Origin: Novosphingobium marinum
GTDB lineage: Bacteria > Pseudomonadota > Alphaproteobacteria > Sphingomonadales > Sphingomonadaceae
DNA length: 64,000 bases
Assembly (NCBI RefSeq): GCF_013408095.1
Contig: NZ_JACBZF010000002.1
Location: 372,001 to 436,000, forward strand
Direction of reading: 5' to 3'
The stretch's first letter is position 1. Every line of letters starts with the position of its first letter. The notes under the pieces were generated by a model. It saw nothing but the letters and a program-made list of their open reading frames with translations, was not told where the DNA came from and searched no databases. Shown piece by piece: positions 37,206 through 48,094 of the stretch. The position numbers were made by a program, and so were the translations under genes.

Positions 37206-38873
37206 ATGCGCCTGCCCTTCGTGTCCATTGCAGCTGCGGTCACGCTTGTCGCCACCCCCTGCATCGCGCAGGACGATCCCCAAGCGACCGCCCCCGCAGA
37301 GGCGAGCGCACCCTCCGGTCCGCCGCAGCTGGTGCTTGCCATCGCCGTGGACCAGCTGTCCGCCGATCTCTTCGCCCAGTACCGGCGACATTTTACCGAG
37401 GGTCTGGCCCGGTTGCAGCAGGGCGCGGTGTTTCCGTCTGGATACCAGTCGCACGCCGCGACCGAGACCTGCCCCGGCCATGCCACGATACTCACCGGAA
37501 CGCATCCGGCGCGTAACGGCATAATCGCGAACGCATGGTTCGACCCGGACATCGACCGCGATGACAAGCGCATCTACTGCGCCGAGGATGCACGCGATCC
37601 GGCGAGCAGCTCTCGCCAGCCGGTCGTCTCCGCCGAGCACCTCAGGGTTCCGACGCTGGGCGGCTGGATGAAGCGCGCCGACCCGCGCAGCCTCAATGTC
37701 GCGGTTTCGGCCAAGGACCGGGCGGCCATGATGATGGGCGGCAGGAATACCGACGCCGCCTACTGGTTGACGCGCGAAGGTTTCTCCACCTTTCCGGCCC
37801 GGACGCCCTCTGCCGGGGTTTCCGCCGTCAATCGCGACATTGCCGGCGTCGTCGCGCGGGGCGAGGCCGCAATGGAATTGCCGGCGTGGTGCGCGGCGCG
37901 GGCCGGTGACGTTCCGGTGGGTGGATTCACCATAGGGAAAGGCCGCTTCGCGCTTCCTGCCGGCGATTCCAACGCCTGGCGCGTATCGCCGCGCGCGGAC
38001 GAGGCGACAGCCAACGTCGCGCTTTCACTGGTCGACGAACTCCGGCTCGGTCGCGACAATGTGACCGACGTGCTTTCGGTGTCGTTTTCGGCGACCGACT
38101 ACATCGGACATTCATACGGCCATCAGGGCGCCGAGATGTGCATTCAGCTCGCCGCGCTCGACCGCACGATCGGATCGCTCATGGCGGCGCTCGACGCACG
38201 CGGGATAGACTACGTAGCGGTTCTCACGGCGGACCACGGCGGTCTCGACGCGGTAGAGCGGCTCGACCGGCAGGCACTGCCTGGCGCCGCGCGGGAAGGA
38301 GCCGAACTCGACACCGACGCTCTCGCCGCCGCCGTTACCGCACGGACCGGGATCGCGGTGGCCGGCGGGCCGCTCCTGCTGGGCGGAGTGCAAGGCGACA
38401 TCTACGTTTCCGCCGAGGTGAAGCCGCGCGAGAAGGCGCGCGTCGTCCGCTCCCTGATCGAATTGCTATCCGGGCATCCGCAGGTCGCTGCGGTTTTCGG
38501 TGCCAGCGAGCTTGAGGCGGCGCCGCTGCCGTCCGGCTCGCCGCAGGACTGGACGCTCGTCGATCGGGCACGCGCGTCTTTCGATCCGGAGCGTTCGGGC
38601 GATGTCGTCGTCCTGCTCGAACGTGCAGTCGGTCCCGGACGTGCAAGTCCCGGCTATGTCGCGACGCACGGGAGCCCGTGTGATTACGACCGGCGCGTTC
38701 CGATCCTTTTCTGGCGCAAGGGGCTTCCGGGGCTCGAACAGCCCGCCCCCGTGGAAACGATAGACATCGCTCCTACGCTCGCCGCCGTCATCGGCCTCGA
38801 GGTTCCCGAAACGGCTTTCGATGGACGGTGCCTCGACATCGACGGCAGCCGCGCCAATATATGCGGGCAATGA
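37206..38873 (+). CDS. PafA/NPP-like alkaline phosphatase superfamily protein
   Basis: 555 residues from ATG 37206 (AAGGAA upstream), with a signal peptide ending near residue 21 (CIAQ). It has alkaline-phosphatase superfamily metal sites: Asp49 (AVDQ), nucleophile Thr88 in TETCPGHAT, ATDYIGHSYG, TADHGG and a late ATHGSP. A Thr nucleophile is typical of PafA-type phosphatases and of nucleotide pyrophosphatases. It is a periplasmic phosphomonoesterase or diesterase; the exact substrate cannot be read. It overlaps the next gene by 4 nt. Confidence 0.87.
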   Translation: MRLPFVSIAAAVTLVATPCIAQDDPQATAPAEASAPSGPPQLVLAIAVDQLSADLFAQYRRHFTEGLARLQQGAVFPSGYQSHAATETCPGHATILTGTHPARNGIIANAWFDPDIDRDDKRIYCAEDARDPASSSRQPVVSAEHLRVPTLGGWMKRADPRSLNVAVSAKDRAAMMMGGRNTDAAYWLTREGFSTFPARTPSAGVSAVNRDIAGVVARGEAAMELPAWCAARAGDVPVGGFTIGKGRFALPAGDSNAWRVSPRADEATANVALSLVDELRLGRDNVTDVLSVSFSATDYIGHSYGHQGAEMCIQLAALDRTIGSLMAALDARGIDYVAVLTADHGGLDAVERLDRQALPGAAREGAELDTDALAAAVTARTGIAVAGGPLLLGGVQGDIYVSAEVKPREKARVVRSLIELLSGHPQVAAVFGASELEAAPLPSGSPQDWTLVDRARASFDPERSGDVVVLLERAVGPGRASPGYVATHGSPCDYDRRVPILFWRKGLPGLEQPAPVETIDIAPTLAAVIGLEVPETAFDGRCLDIDGSRANICGQ

Positions 38874-40117
38874 TCGACAGTTCCTCGACCGATATCGTGC
38901 CCACAGAGCAGATGCGCCGCGACCTCGTGATCCTGGGCGGCGGAATGGTCGGAATGGCGCTTGCCCTCGCGGCGGCGAAAGCGGGCATATCCAGCCACGT
39001 GGTCGACCGGGCGAAACCCGAGGAGCTGACCGCAGCCGGCGCGGACGGACGGGCCTCGGCGATTTCCACGGCGAGCTGGAACCTCTTCAACAACATCGGC
39101 CTTGCCGATCGCATCGATCATCTGGGTTGCGCCATCGACTCCATCGCGGTCACCGACGGGTTGAAACCGGGACGCATCGACTTCAAGCCAGAGCCCCACG
39201 AGGGCACGCTGGGGCGCATGTTCGCCAACCGCGACCTGCGGCTTGCCCTGTTCGAGGCTGCCAGGGCCGAGCCGCTGCTCACCTGGCATACCGGTGCCGA
39301 AGTCGCTGCTCGCGACCGCAATGCCCTTGGTGTCACGGTCAGGCTCGGCGACGGTCAGGTACTCGAAGGAAGCCTGCTGGTCGCGGCCGAGGGCAGGATG
39401 TCTCCGACGCGCGAGGAAGCCGGTTTCTCGCTTGCCCGGTGGGACTACAGTCACTCCGCGATCGTGACCGCGCTGCATCACGAGCGGTCGCACGGCGGCG
39501 TTGCCTGGGAAATTTTCTATCCCGAAGGTCCCTTCGCCCTCCTCCCGCTGCTGGACGAGGGAGGCAGGCATCGCAGCGCCCTCGTGTGGACAGTCGCGCG
39601 CACAGACGCGAAGGCGATGACGGCGATGTCGGAAAGGGCGTTCGTGGCCGAGGCGGAAAGGCGCATGGGCGCGATGTTCGGGAAGCTCGAGCTCGCAGCG
39701 CCGCGGATGGCCTATCCGCTGTCTTTTCATCATTCGCGCCATCTGGTCGAGGACCGGCTCGTTCTCATCGGGGACGCAGCCCACGGCATGCACCCGATCG
39801 CCGGGCAGGGGCTCAACCTGGGCTTGCGCGATGTAGGGGCCCTGGTCGAGACGCTTTCCGAAGGCATGCGCCTCGGCCTCGAGCCGGGGGACGCGCAACT
39901 CCTCAAGCGCTATGAGAAATGGCGCAGCCTCGATACCTTCATGGTGATGTCGGTGACCGACGGGATCAATCGCCTTTTCGGTGTACCCGGCGCATTGCCG
40001 AGCGCAGTGCGGCGGCTCGGGATGGGCGCTGTCCAGCGGGTGCCGGTGCTCAAACGCTTCTTCATGGACGAGGCCCGCGGCATGTCCGGCGAACTTCCCC
40101 AACTCCTGCGCGCCTGA
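38870..40117 (+). CDS. UbiH/UbiF/COQ6-family FAD-dependent hydroxylase
   Basis: 415 residues from ATG 38870, whose ATGA overlap with the upstream gene decides the start. FAD binding is shown by LVILGGGMVGMALALAAAKAG near residue 20, and the family signature is RLVLIGDAAHGMHPIAGQGLNLGLRD at about 288-313. It hydroxylates the ring in ubiquinone biosynthesis. Which position (C5, C6 or both) cannot be told. Confidence 0.9.
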   Translation: MIDSSSTDIVPTEQMRRDLVILGGGMVGMALALAAAKAGISSHVVDRAKPEELTAAGADGRASAISTASWNLFNNIGLADRIDHLGCAIDSIAVTDGLKPGRIDFKPEPHEGTLGRMFANRDLRLALFEAARAEPLLTWHTGAEVAARDRNALGVTVRLGDGQVLEGSLLVAAEGRMSPTREEAGFSLARWDYSHSAIVTALHHERSHGGVAWEIFYPEGPFALLPLLDEGGRHRSALVWTVARTDAKAMTAMSERAFVAEAERRMGAMFGKLELAAPRMAYPLSFHHSRHLVEDRLVLIGDAAHGMHPIAGQGLNLGLRDVGALVETLSEGMRLGLEPGDAQLLKRYEKWRSLDTFMVMSVTDGINRLFGVPGALPSAVRRLGMGAVQRVPVLKRFFMDEARGMSGELPQLLRA

Positions 40118-40120
40118 CGC

Positions 40121-41080
40121 CTATTGCGCCGACGCGGTCGCAATTTCCGAAGCGTCGTCCGCTTCGGGCGCGTCTTCGGATTCCGCGGGCTCGGCCAGAG
40201 GACTGGGTTGTTCGACCCGGTTGCCCTCCGCATCCTGAAGACGCCTCGGCTCCAGCATGGCGGTCGTCTCGATAAGGTCGAGCGCTCGCTGCGCGGCCGC
40301 ATAGCGCCGGGCATCTGCGATCCAGCGGCTTGTAACTTCGTTTTCGGGCAGGCGGCGAACTTGCGAGATCGCCGCATCGATCCGACCGGCGCGGGTCAGC
40401 AGCTTCGCCCGGTCAATACGGTCCTGAGGGGTTACGATCGGTGCGCTGTCGCGACGGATGGTGAAGATTTCGCCGAGCTCGCGCCGGACTCGCGACCATC
40501 CGCTTTCCTCTCCCTCACCGGTGGCGATCTGGTCGCCAATGGCATCGAGCCTCGCGGTCAGTTCGTCGATCGTGACAGGCTGGTTGGCGAATGAAATCAC
40601 CGTTTCCACGGCGAGCGGCTGGGCATTGGTGAAGCGCAGTCGCAACTGGTCTTCCAGGTAGTGGAGCGGAGTACCGCGGTCGATCGTGCGCCGCGCTGCG
40701 AATGCAATCAGGAGACCCTCGGCCCGCGCCGCGTTGCCCGAGGCGGCATTCGCCTGCAGGTTTATCCGCGAGAACCGGTCCTCCAGCATCGCCAGCCGGG
40801 CTTCGACGGTGCTCAGTTCCGCCTCGGTTCGTCGCTCGGGTGCATCGCTTGCCGGTGCCTGCGGGTCTTCGTCCAGCAGCCGTTCGGATTGCACGACCGA
40901 TGCATCGAGAGTCGCCGGCGGGTTGGACCGGGATGGCAGGAAACGCTGCAGATCTCCCGTCCAGGCGAAGTAGGAGACAATCGCCGCGCCGAGGACGAAA
41001 GCCAGCAGTGCAGCAAGCAGCGCGCCCCGTCCGCTCTTGTCGCGGCGTTCAGCGCGCTCGATTCCGAAATCATCTGGCAT
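40121..41080 (-). CDS. COG4223/mitofilin-like inner-membrane protein next to hemD
   Basis: 319 residues from ATG 41080, which shares a base with the hemD stop (TGATG). One transmembrane helix (about 22-45) is followed by a helical periplasmic region with a coiled coil ([19 protein letters not shown]) and further helices to about 290. The tail is Glu/Ala-rich. Proteins of this layout follow hemD in many alphaproteobacteria. Its function is unknown; a membrane-organising role like mitofilin is only an analogy. Confidence 0.75.
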   Translation of the reverse strand: MPDDFGIERAERRDKSGRGALLAALLAFVLGAAIVSYFAWTGDLQRFLPSRSNPPATLDASVVQSERLLDEDPQAPASDAPERRTEAELSTVEARLAMLEDRFSRINLQANAASGNAARAEGLLIAFAARRTIDRGTPLHYLEDQLRLRFTNAQPLAVETVISFANQPVTIDELTARLDAIGDQIATGEGEESGWSRVRRELGEIFTIRRDSAPIVTPQDRIDRAKLLTRAGRIDAAISQVRRLPENEVTSRWIADARRYAAAQRALDLIETTAMLEPRRLQDAEGNRVEQPSPLAEPAESEDAPEADDASEIATASAQ

Positions 41081-41787
41081 CAGTTGCTGGGTCTGCCTCT
41101 TTCCGATCCGCCTTCGTCTTTGCACAACTCTTCCGCCAAGGCCAGCAATGCATCCTCGGAGGGCTGGCACGCGCTGCGCACCGAATGCCAGCCGTCTCCT
41201 GCACGTTCGGCAACGCGGGGGCCAATCGCCACAAGGCGGACGTGCGCACGGCAGGCGTCGGGGCAAGTCTCTGCAAAATGGCGCGCCGCCTCACCGGAAT
41301 GAAGGAGAACGACAGCCTCGGAGCGGAGCAGGCGGGCAAGCTCACCGGACATGGGTAGCGGCTCGCTGGCGTAGACGACCTTTTCCTGCATCCGGATGCC
41401 ATCCGGAATCGATAGTGGCGTGCGCTTGCGTCCGGCGAGCCGCAGCACCCTGGAGTGCGCGACCTGGACGCGGTCCAAGACTTCCTGCAGGCCGCCGGAG
41501 CCGATATCCGCGACCGAAAGACCCGCGTCTTCTGCTGCTTCGGCGGTCTTCCGGCCAACGCAGTAGGCGGGCATGCCGGAGTAACCAGCCAGCGCCGATC
41601 CTCCGTGGCGCAAGGCATTCGCGCTTCCGAGGAGAAGCGCATCGAAGGCATCGTTTCCGGGGGCGTCCCACGGCACGGGCCGAACCTCGAACATCGGGAA
41701 ACCATGTGCCTCGAGGCCGAGGTTTAGGGCAGCTTCGACAGTCGCGCTGCACCCCGGTTCCGGCCGGATGGCAACGAGCGGGATCAT
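41080..41787 (-). CDS. hemD: Uroporphyrinogen-III synthase HemD
   Basis: 235 residues from ATG 41787, overlapping hemC by 4 nt. It has the two-lobed HemD pattern: an N-terminal VAIRPEPG, the lobe segment [33 protein letters not shown] near residue 77, and [13 protein letters not shown] with [14 protein letters not shown]. It closes the tetrapyrrole ring with D-ring inversion in the haem pathway. Confidence 0.9.
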   Translation of the reverse strand: MIPLVAIRPEPGCSATVEAALNLGLEAHGFPMFEVRPVPWDAPGNDAFDALLLGSANALRHGGSALAGYSGMPAYCVGRKTAEAAEDAGLSVADIGSGGLQEVLDRVQVAHSRVLRLAGRKRTPLSIPDGIRMQEKVVYASEPLPMSGELARLLRSEAVVLLHSGEAARHFAETCPDACRAHVRLVAIGPRVAERAGDGWHSVRSACQPSEDALLALAEELCKDEGGSERGRPSN

Positions 41788-42725
41788 TGTTTCGAGCCGG
41801 CGAAATGCTCCGCTATGGCCGGATGCGCGCGCGCCATCAGGTCTTCCGCGAGCCGCAGCGGTGCGCTGCGGTCGCCGGGTTCGATCCGCACAACACCTTC
41901 GATCCGCTCGGCGCCATCCGGACTGAACAGCGCCGCACGCAGGTTGATCGTATCGCCAGCGAAGTGCGAGAACGCGGCGACCGGGCTGTGGCAGGTTCCG
42001 CCCAGCCCGGCGAGCAGCGCGCGCTCGGCTTCGAGCGAGGCGCGGCTGCGTGCATGGTCGATCGCGGCAAGAAGGGTCAGCGTCCGTTCGTCCCCGGCGC
42101 GGCTTTCGATGGCGATGGCGGCCTGACCCGGCGCCGGCAGCCATTCCTCGGGATCGAGCGGGCGACCCGTGCCCGTCTCGCCGAGCCGGTTGAGACCGGC
42201 CATTGCAAGGAATGTCGCATCCGCCTCTCCAGCGGCAAGCTTTGCAAGTCGCGTGGCGACGTTGCCGCGAAACGGCACCACCGTGCAATCGGGCCGGGCG
42301 TGAAGAAGCTGAGCGGCCCGCCTCGGCGCGCTCGTGCCGATCCTCGCGCCGGGAGGAAGTGCGGCGATGCTGGTCGCACCGATAAGTGCATCGCGCACAT
42401 CCTCACGTTCGAGGACGGCCGCAATGACGATCTGTTCGGGACGCAGGGTCTCCACGTCCTTGGCCGAGTGCACCGCGAAATCGATCTCGCCCTCGGCCAG
42501 CCAGGCGTCGAGCTCCTTGGTCCAGAGCGCCTTTCCGCCGATCTCGGCCAGGGGGCGGTCCTGGATGCGGTCTCCGCTGGCGACGACGGGCACGATCTCC
42601 ACCGCATCCTCGCTCCAGCCATGGGCCTTGCACAGCCGCGTTCGGGTTTCCATGGCCTGCGCCATGGCGAGCGGGGAGCGGCGGGTGCCGAGGCGAAGCG
42701 GCCTGTCGGGGTGGTCGGCAGTCAT
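41784..42725 (-). CDS. hemC: Porphobilinogen deaminase HemC
   Basis: 313 residues. Signatures are [15 protein letters not shown] at the N-terminus, HSAKDVETL (about 85-93), APRRAAQL, and the cofactor-attaching Cys in [16 protein letters not shown] (near 240). It polymerises four porphobilinogen units into hydroxymethylbilane. It is divergent from tsaD with only 45 nt between them. Confidence 0.96.
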   Translation of the reverse strand: MTADHPDRPLRLGTRRSPLAMAQAMETRTRLCKAHGWSEDAVEIVPVVASGDRIQDRPLAEIGGKALWTKELDAWLAEGEIDFAVHSAKDVETLRPEQIVIAAVLEREDVRDALIGATSIAALPPGARIGTSAPRRAAQLLHARPDCTVVPFRGNVATRLAKLAAGEADATFLAMAGLNRLGETGTGRPLDPEEWLPAPGQAAIAIESRAGDERTLTLLAAIDHARSRASLEAERALLAGLGGTCHSPVAAFSHFAGDTINLRAALFSPDGAERIEGVVRIEPGDRSAPLRLAEDLMARAHPAIAEHFAGSKQ

Positions 42726-42770
42726 GCGCGGGTTGTGCTACTCGCCTATGCGGCTAAGGGAAAGGCCGGG

Positions 42771-43805
42771 ATGGAGATCGTTCTCGGGATAGAATCGTCT
42801 TGCGACGAGACTGCGGCCGCGCTCGTTGCGGGCAACCGGCGCATACTCGCGCAGCGCATCGCTTCCCAGGACGAGGCGCACCGCCCCTATGGTGGCGTCG
42901 TGCCCGAGATCGCCGCGCGGGCGCATGCCGAACGGCTCACGCCGCTGATCGAGGAAACGCTCGCCGAAGCGGGGCTGGTCCTTGCCAACGTCGACGCCAT
43001 CGCCGCGACGGCGGGTCCCGGCCTTATCGGCGGCGTCATGGTCGGCCTCGTGACCGCAAAGGCGCTCGCGATGGCGAGCGACAAGCCGCTCATCGCCATC
43101 AATCATCTCGAAGGCCATGCGCTCAGCCCGCGGCTTGCCGACAATACGCTCGATTTCCCCTATCTTCTGCTCCTCGTTTCGGGGGGGCATTGCCAGCTCC
43201 TGCTTGTCGAGGGCGTGGGCCGCTACCGGCGACTGGCCACGACTATCGACGATGCCCTTGGCGAAGCATACGACAAGACGGCCAAGCTGCTCGGTCTGGG
43301 CTATCCGGGCGGTCCGGCTGTCGAGCGGCTGGCTGCCAAGGGCGACCCGTCGAAAGTCGATCTGCCGCGACCGCTGGTCGGAAGCGCGGAGCCGCATTTC
43401 TCGTTCGCCGGCCTCAAGAGCGCAGTTCTGCGAGCCAGGGAGGCGGGTGTGCACACCGATGCGGATGTCGCCGCTTCGTTCCAGCAGGCAGCGATCGATT
43501 GCCTGACCGACCGCACCCGGCGCGCGATCGCTGTTTCGGGTGGCATCACCGCGCTCGTGCTAGCAGGAGGAGTGGCGGCCAACCGGTCGGTCCGCTCCGG
43601 TCTCGAGGCGCTCGCCGCCGAACACGGCCTGCCGTTTACCGCACCGCCGCTTCCCCTGTGCACAGATAATGCCGCGATGATCGCGTGGGCGGGGATCGAG
43701 CGGCTTGCTTTCGGCCAGTCGGACCCGCTCGACATCGCCGCGCGACCTCGCTGGCCGCTCGACCCCGATGCCACACCGGCGCGCGGGGCGGGAGTGAAGG
43801 CATGA
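42771..43805 (+). CDS. tsaD: tRNA N6-adenosine threonylcarbamoyltransferase TsaD
   Basis: 344 residues from ATG 42771 ([18 protein letters not shown]). It has metal-binding NHLEGHAL (HxxxH), [11 protein letters not shown], a glycine-rich [10 protein letters not shown] and the late [11 protein letters not shown] segment. It catalyses t6A37 formation in ANN-decoding tRNAs. It overlaps gpsA by 4 nt, a common pairing in proteobacteria. Upstream in-frame sequence runs through hemC and hemD and is not coding. Confidence 0.97.
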   Translation: MEIVLGIESSCDETAAALVAGNRRILAQRIASQDEAHRPYGGVVPEIAARAHAERLTPLIEETLAEAGLVLANVDAIAATAGPGLIGGVMVGLVTAKALAMASDKPLIAINHLEGHALSPRLADNTLDFPYLLLLVSGGHCQLLLVEGVGRYRRLATTIDDALGEAYDKTAKLLGLGYPGGPAVERLAAKGDPSKVDLPRPLVGSAEPHFSFAGLKSAVLRAREAGVHTDADVAASFQQAAIDCLTDRTRRAIAVSGGITALVLAGGVAANRSVRSGLEALAAEHGLPFTAPPLPLCTDNAAMIAWAGIERLAFGQSDPLDIAARPRWPLDPDATPARGAGVKA

Positions 43806-44797
43806 CGATCGGCGTGATCGGAGCAGGAGCCTGGGGAACGGCGCTCGCGCAAGTCCTCGCCAGCGACGGCAGCGACGTGACCATCTGGGCGCGCGAGCCG
43901 GAACTGGTGCGGGAGATCAACGCACAGCATACCAATTCGCTGTACCTGCCCAGCGCGGCGCTTTCCGCCAAGATCGTTGCAACCGCGTCGCTTGGCGATT
44001 TCGCCGCGATCCGGACGGTGCTGGCAGTCGTCCCGGCGCAGTTCCTTTCAGGGGTCCTTGCCGAGCTGCCGCACGGCGGCGGGCGGGATCTAGTGCTTTG
44101 CGCAAAGGGGATCGAAGCCAGTACCGGTCGGCTCATGGCCGAAGTGGCGGTGCAGGCGGCACCCGATGCCCGGCTGGCGGTCCTTTCGGGACCGACGTTC
44201 GCGCACGAGGTTGCCGACGGCCTCCCGACCGCCGTGACGCTTGCCTGCTCCGGCGGTGAGGCGCAATGGGACCGGCTGGCGGGACAGATCGCAAGGGCTG
44301 CATTTCGCCCGTATTACTCCGATGACATCGTGGGAGCGGAGATCGGCGGCGCGGTCAAGAATGTGCTCGCGATTGCCTGCGGCGTGGTCGATGGCCTCGG
44401 GCTCGGCCAGAATGCCCGCGCCGCCCTGATCGCCCGCGGATACGCAGAAATGCTGCGCTTCGGCTCTGCACGCGGGGCCCGACCGGAGACCCTGGCGGGC
44501 CTGTGCGGCCTTGGCGATCTCGTGCTGACCTGCTCTTCGACGTCGAGCCGCAATTTCTCGCTGGGCAAGGCGCTGGGCGAGGGGCAGAGCGCGCAAGAGG
44601 CACTGTCCGGCAAGAGCAGCGTCGCCGAAGGGGCTGCGACCGCGCCGGTCCTCGCGAAACTGGCGGAAGAGGCGCGGATCGACATGCCTATCGTCGATGC
44701 CGTGCGCAGGTTGCTGGCGGGTGAGGCGCCGGCGCGCAAAGTGGTAGACGACTTGCTGTCGCGGCCCTTGCGGTCCGAGCAGGAGCGCGACGGTTGA
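43802..44797 (+). CDS. gpsA: Glycerol-3-phosphate dehydrogenase [NAD(P)+] GpsA
   Basis: 331 residues from ATG 43802. The Rossmann nucleotide site is [13 protein letters not shown] at 4-16, and the catalytic Lys region is [17 protein letters not shown]. The further signature is [14 protein letters not shown] with [11 protein letters not shown]. It makes glycerol-3-phosphate for phospholipid synthesis. It is coupled to tsaD upstream and to the flippase gene downstream. Confidence 0.96.
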   Translation: MTIGVIGAGAWGTALAQVLASDGSDVTIWAREPELVREINAQHTNSLYLPSAALSAKIVATASLGDFAAIRTVLAVVPAQFLSGVLAELPHGGGRDLVLCAKGIEASTGRLMAEVAVQAAPDARLAVLSGPTFAHEVADGLPTAVTLACSGGEAQWDRLAGQIARAAFRPYYSDDIVGAEIGGAVKNVLAIACGVVDGLGLGQNARAALIARGYAEMLRFGSARGARPETLAGLCGLGDLVLTCSSTSSRNFSLGKALGEGQSAQEALSGKSSVAEGAATAPVLAKLAEEARIDMPIVDAVRRLLAGEAPARKVVDDLLSRPLRSEQERDG

Positions 44798-46287
44798 AAG
44801 AGAGCGTCCCTCGCGAGGGAAGCGAGGACATCGCCGCCATCGCCAAGGGTGGCCGCACGAATTTCTTCGGCTTCTTCCTGCGTCTAGCCGCGCGGCTGCC
44901 GTTCCTGTTCATCGCGGGGCGTGCCGATGCGTACGGCCCTGCGGCGCTCGGCAAGTTCGCCTCCGCCCTCGTGGTAATCGAACTCACCGCAATGCTTTGC
45001 ACGCTTGGCGAGAAGCGCGGCCTCGCCCAGCGCCTTTCGGATTCCGACGATCATCCCGCCAACGTCGTGGCTGACGGCGTGCTCGTCGCCCTCATCGCAT
45101 CGTGTGCCGCCGCCCTGCTGTTCTACATCTTCCCGGCGCCGCTTTTCCCGGGCGCCGAATATAGCGAGATCGACAGGCTCATCGTCATTGCGATCCCGCC
45201 GCTGGCGCTTACCGAGATCTGGCTGGCGGGCCTTGCCTATCGCTACAACATCGCAGCCACGGTGCGCGCGCGGGCCATCGTCGAACCCTGGACGCTATCG
45301 ATCATGGCTGGCCTGATGATCTTCATCGCGCCGGGCGACGGGCTGACAATCGCCTATATCGTCTCGATCTTCGCATCGGCCCTCACCGCGCTGGTGCCGT
45401 TCCTTAAGGATTACGGCCTCCCGAGGGACTGGAAGCCCCGGCCCGATGCGATCGGGCGGATGACCCTCAGGAGCCTCCCGCTGGCCACCGCCGACGCCAT
45501 CGAGTGGGGTACTCGGCGAATTGACATCCTGATCCTCGGCTTCTTCGCGTCGCCGACGGCGGTCGGCGTCTATTACGTTGCGCAGCAGGTCGCGAGCCTG
45601 CCGCAGAAACTGAAGACCAGCTTCGAACCGATCCTCGGTCCGGTCATCACGCGCAATCTGAAGGAGCGGAACTTCGCGGCGATTGCGAGGCAGGTCTGCC
45701 AGGTCGGCTTCTGGATCACCGCAGCCCAGGCCGGCATTGCGCTTGCCCTCGGCATAACCGGCGAAGCGGTCATGGGGCTCATCGGTCCGGAATTCGTCGG
45801 TGGCACCGGGGCGCTCGCACTGCTGCTCATCGCGGAAGTCGCGGCGGCGACCGCAGTGGTCAGCGAAGCCGCGCTTATCTACATCGCGCGACTGCGAAAC
45901 CTGTGGGTGTCCATCGCGACGATCAGCCTGCAGGCTGCGCTGACGCTGGCGGGCATCGAGCTCGTCGCTTACCTCGGCCTCGGCGATCTGTACCGGGCGG
46001 CAGCGGCGGCAGCGGCCCTGTGCATCGCGCTCGCCTTCGCATCGGTGTTGAAGTCGCGCATGCTTTCCCGGCTCTTGCAGCAACCCATCAACAACTGGCG
46101 CTGGGCGCTGGTATGGGCGACGGCACCTGCCGTCCTGATCGGCTGGTTCGCCACGACCTTCGCGCCCGAGTGGGCGGAGCTGGCGCTTGGCGTTCCGGCG
46201 ATTCTCGGGATCTACGGCTACGTGATCTGGACCAGGGGGTTCGGACCGGAGGACCGGCTTCTGTTCAGGAAAAGCACAAGTTCCTAA
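44794..46287 (+). CDS. Polysaccharide/lipid flippase-like membrane protein (MVF/Wzx type)
   Basis: 497 residues from a TTG start that overlaps the gpsA stop (TTGA). About 12-14 hydrophobic segments run through the protein, and the region LGFFASPTAVGVYYVAQQVASLP is typical of Wzx-type exporters. It probably moves lipid-linked sugars across the inner membrane. No glycosyltransferases are near, so the substrate is unknown. Confidence 0.82.
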   Translation: MKESVPREGSEDIAAIAKGGRTNFFGFFLRLAARLPFLFIAGRADAYGPAALGKFASALVVIELTAMLCTLGEKRGLAQRLSDSDDHPANVVADGVLVALIASCAAALLFYIFPAPLFPGAEYSEIDRLIVIAIPPLALTEIWLAGLAYRYNIAATVRARAIVEPWTLSIMAGLMIFIAPGDGLTIAYIVSIFASALTALVPFLKDYGLPRDWKPRPDAIGRMTLRSLPLATADAIEWGTRRIDILILGFFASPTAVGVYYVAQQVASLPQKLKTSFEPILGPVITRNLKERNFAAIARQVCQVGFWITAAQAGIALALGITGEAVMGLIGPEFVGGTGALALLLIAEVAAATAVVSEAALIYIARLRNLWVSIATISLQAALTLAGIELVAYLGLGDLYRAAAAAAALCIALAFASVLKSRMLSRLLQQPINNWRWALVWATAPAVLIGWFATTFAPEWAELALGVPAILGIYGYVIWTRGFGPEDRLLFRKSTSS

Positions 46288-46380
46288 CGGCTTGTCGCTC
46301 GCAGAGGGCGTTCAGTCGGCGTTCACGGCCGAAAGGGCCTCTTGAAGCGAAGGTTGATCGGAAAACGGGAAGGAACTGCC

Positions 46381-48078
46381 GTGCACTTCGAAAAAGCCAT
46401 TGCCCTTGGATGCGTCACGATCCTTCTGGCCGGCTGCGCCGCAACCCAGGGCGAGCCTTCATCCGACGAGATCGTCCTGACCGGCTCCAGGGTCGGTGGA
46501 AGTGTTGCGAAGGCCGAGCAGGAGGCCGCCGCCGATCTCGCGGGTCCGGTTCCCACGTCACCCATGGCGCCTCCCCCGCCGCCGCCGCCTCCCCCGCCTC
46601 CTTCGATGGCTGCGCCGGTCGCGGCCCAGACACGCGTCGCTTCCGGCAACTACGTGCCCCCGGTCATGGTCGCGAGCGATCCGGGGCGCGAGCGCTACGA
46701 GGGCGAGGAAGTCAGCCCGGTCCATCTCACGCGGGCCAATTCGGTTTCGACCTTCTCGGTCGATGTAGATACCGGCGCATACGCAAATACCCGCCGCTTC
46801 CTCTCGCAGGGCCGCCTGCCGCCGCGCGGAGCGGTGCGGACCGAAGAGTTCGTGAACTACTTCCGCTACGACTATGCACGACCGGAAAAGCGCGATGTTC
46901 CGTTCACGGTGACAACCGACGTCGCGGTCACGCCGTGGAACACCGATACCCGGCTGCTGCGCATCGGCCTGCGCGGCTACGACCTTGCGCGAGACAACCG
47001 GCCGCCGGCCAACCTCGTGTTCCTGATGGACGTGTCCGGCTCGATGAGCAGTCCCGACAAGCTGCCGCTGGTGAAGACCGCGCTGTCCGGGCTGGCGGGA
47101 GAGCTGGGACCGCAGGACCGCGTCTCCATCGTGGTCTATGCGGGCGCGGCCGGGCTGGTGCTCGAGCCGACGAACGACGCGGGCAAGATACGCAATGCGC
47201 TCGAACGGTTGCAGGCTGGCGGCTCCACAGCCGGGGCAGCCGGGCTGAAGCTGGCATATAATATCGCGCGCGACAGCTTCATCGATGGCGGCGTCAACCG
47301 TATCCTGATTGCCACCGACGGAGACTTCAATGTCGGGTTGTCGAACACCGACGACCTCATAGAGATGATCGAGCGTGAGCGCGACGCCGGCATAACCTTG
47401 ACGACGCTCGGTTTCGGCACCGGCAATTACAACGAAGCCATGATGGAGCAGATCGCCGACCACGGAAACGGCAACTACGCCTACATCGACAGCGCGCTCG
47501 AGGCACGGAAGGTGCTGGGCGAGCAGATGGAATCGACGCTGTTCACCATCGCCAAGGACGTGAAGATACAGGTCGAATTCAATCCCGCGCACGTCAGTCA
47601 GTACCGCCTGCTCGGCTACGAGAACCGGGCATTGCGCGAAGAGGACTTCGACAACGACAAGGTCGATGCCGGCGACATCGGTGCCGGGCACCAGGTGACC
47701 GCGATCTACGAGATCGTGCCTGCCGGTACGAAGGGCTGGATCCCCCCGCGGCGCTACGACGATCCGATGCCCGAGGCCGCCCGGGGTTCCGGCGAACTCG
47801 CTTACGTGAAGTTGCGCTACAAGCTTCCCGACGGAGATACCTCGCGCCTGATCGAAAAGCCGATACCGTCGAGCGCTTTGCTGAAGGCTGGAAGGCCCCA
47901 GGGCGACTTTGCCTTCGCGGCGGCGGTCGCGGCCTTCGGACAGAGTCTTCGCGGGGACGAGATGCTGATGGGCTTCGGCCCGCAGGGTATCGCGGCCCTT
48001 GCCGGCAGGCAGGACGACTTCTGGCGGCAGGAGTTCATCCAGCTCGTCGGCGTGGCCGACAGCCTCGAAGGCGGTTGA
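46381..48078 (+). CDS. VWA-domain lipoprotein (YfbK-like)
   Basis: 565 residues from GTG 46381, preceded by AAGGAA. It is a lipoprotein with lipobox LLAGC (Cys19). A poly-Pro run (about 62-74) is followed by an N-terminal domain (TRANSVSTFSVDVDTGAYANTRRF at about 118-141) and a von Willebrand A domain with the metal site DVSGSMS, near residue 218, and ATDGDFNVG. The C-terminal domain is the one found in YfbK-type proteins. It is exposed in the periplasm or outer membrane; its partners are unknown, although the next genes are also envelope proteins. Confidence 0.88.
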   Translation: MHFEKAIALGCVTILLAGCAATQGEPSSDEIVLTGSRVGGSVAKAEQEAAADLAGPVPTSPMAPPPPPPPPPPPSMAAPVAAQTRVASGNYVPPVMVASDPGRERYEGEEVSPVHLTRANSVSTFSVDVDTGAYANTRRFLSQGRLPPRGAVRTEEFVNYFRYDYARPEKRDVPFTVTTDVAVTPWNTDTRLLRIGLRGYDLARDNRPPANLVFLMDVSGSMSSPDKLPLVKTALSGLAGELGPQDRVSIVVYAGAAGLVLEPTNDAGKIRNALERLQAGGSTAGAAGLKLAYNIARDSFIDGGVNRILIATDGDFNVGLSNTDDLIEMIERERDAGITLTTLGFGTGNYNEAMMEQIADHGNGNYAYIDSALEARKVLGEQMESTLFTIAKDVKIQVEFNPAHVSQYRLLGYENRALREEDFDNDKVDAGDIGAGHQVTAIYEIVPAGTKGWIPPRRYDDPMPEAARGSGELAYVKLRYKLPDGDTSRLIEKPIPSSALLKAGRPQGDFAFAAAVAAFGQSLRGDEMLMGFGPQGIAALAGRQDDFWRQEFIQLVGVADSLEGG

Positions 48079-48094
48079 TCCGCGACAAGGGGCG

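Noticed and set aside
41037..42770. Long in-frame extension upstream of tsaD
   Set aside because: It runs through hemC and hemD on the opposite strand, is Arg/Pro-rich, and the TsaD family starts at 42771.
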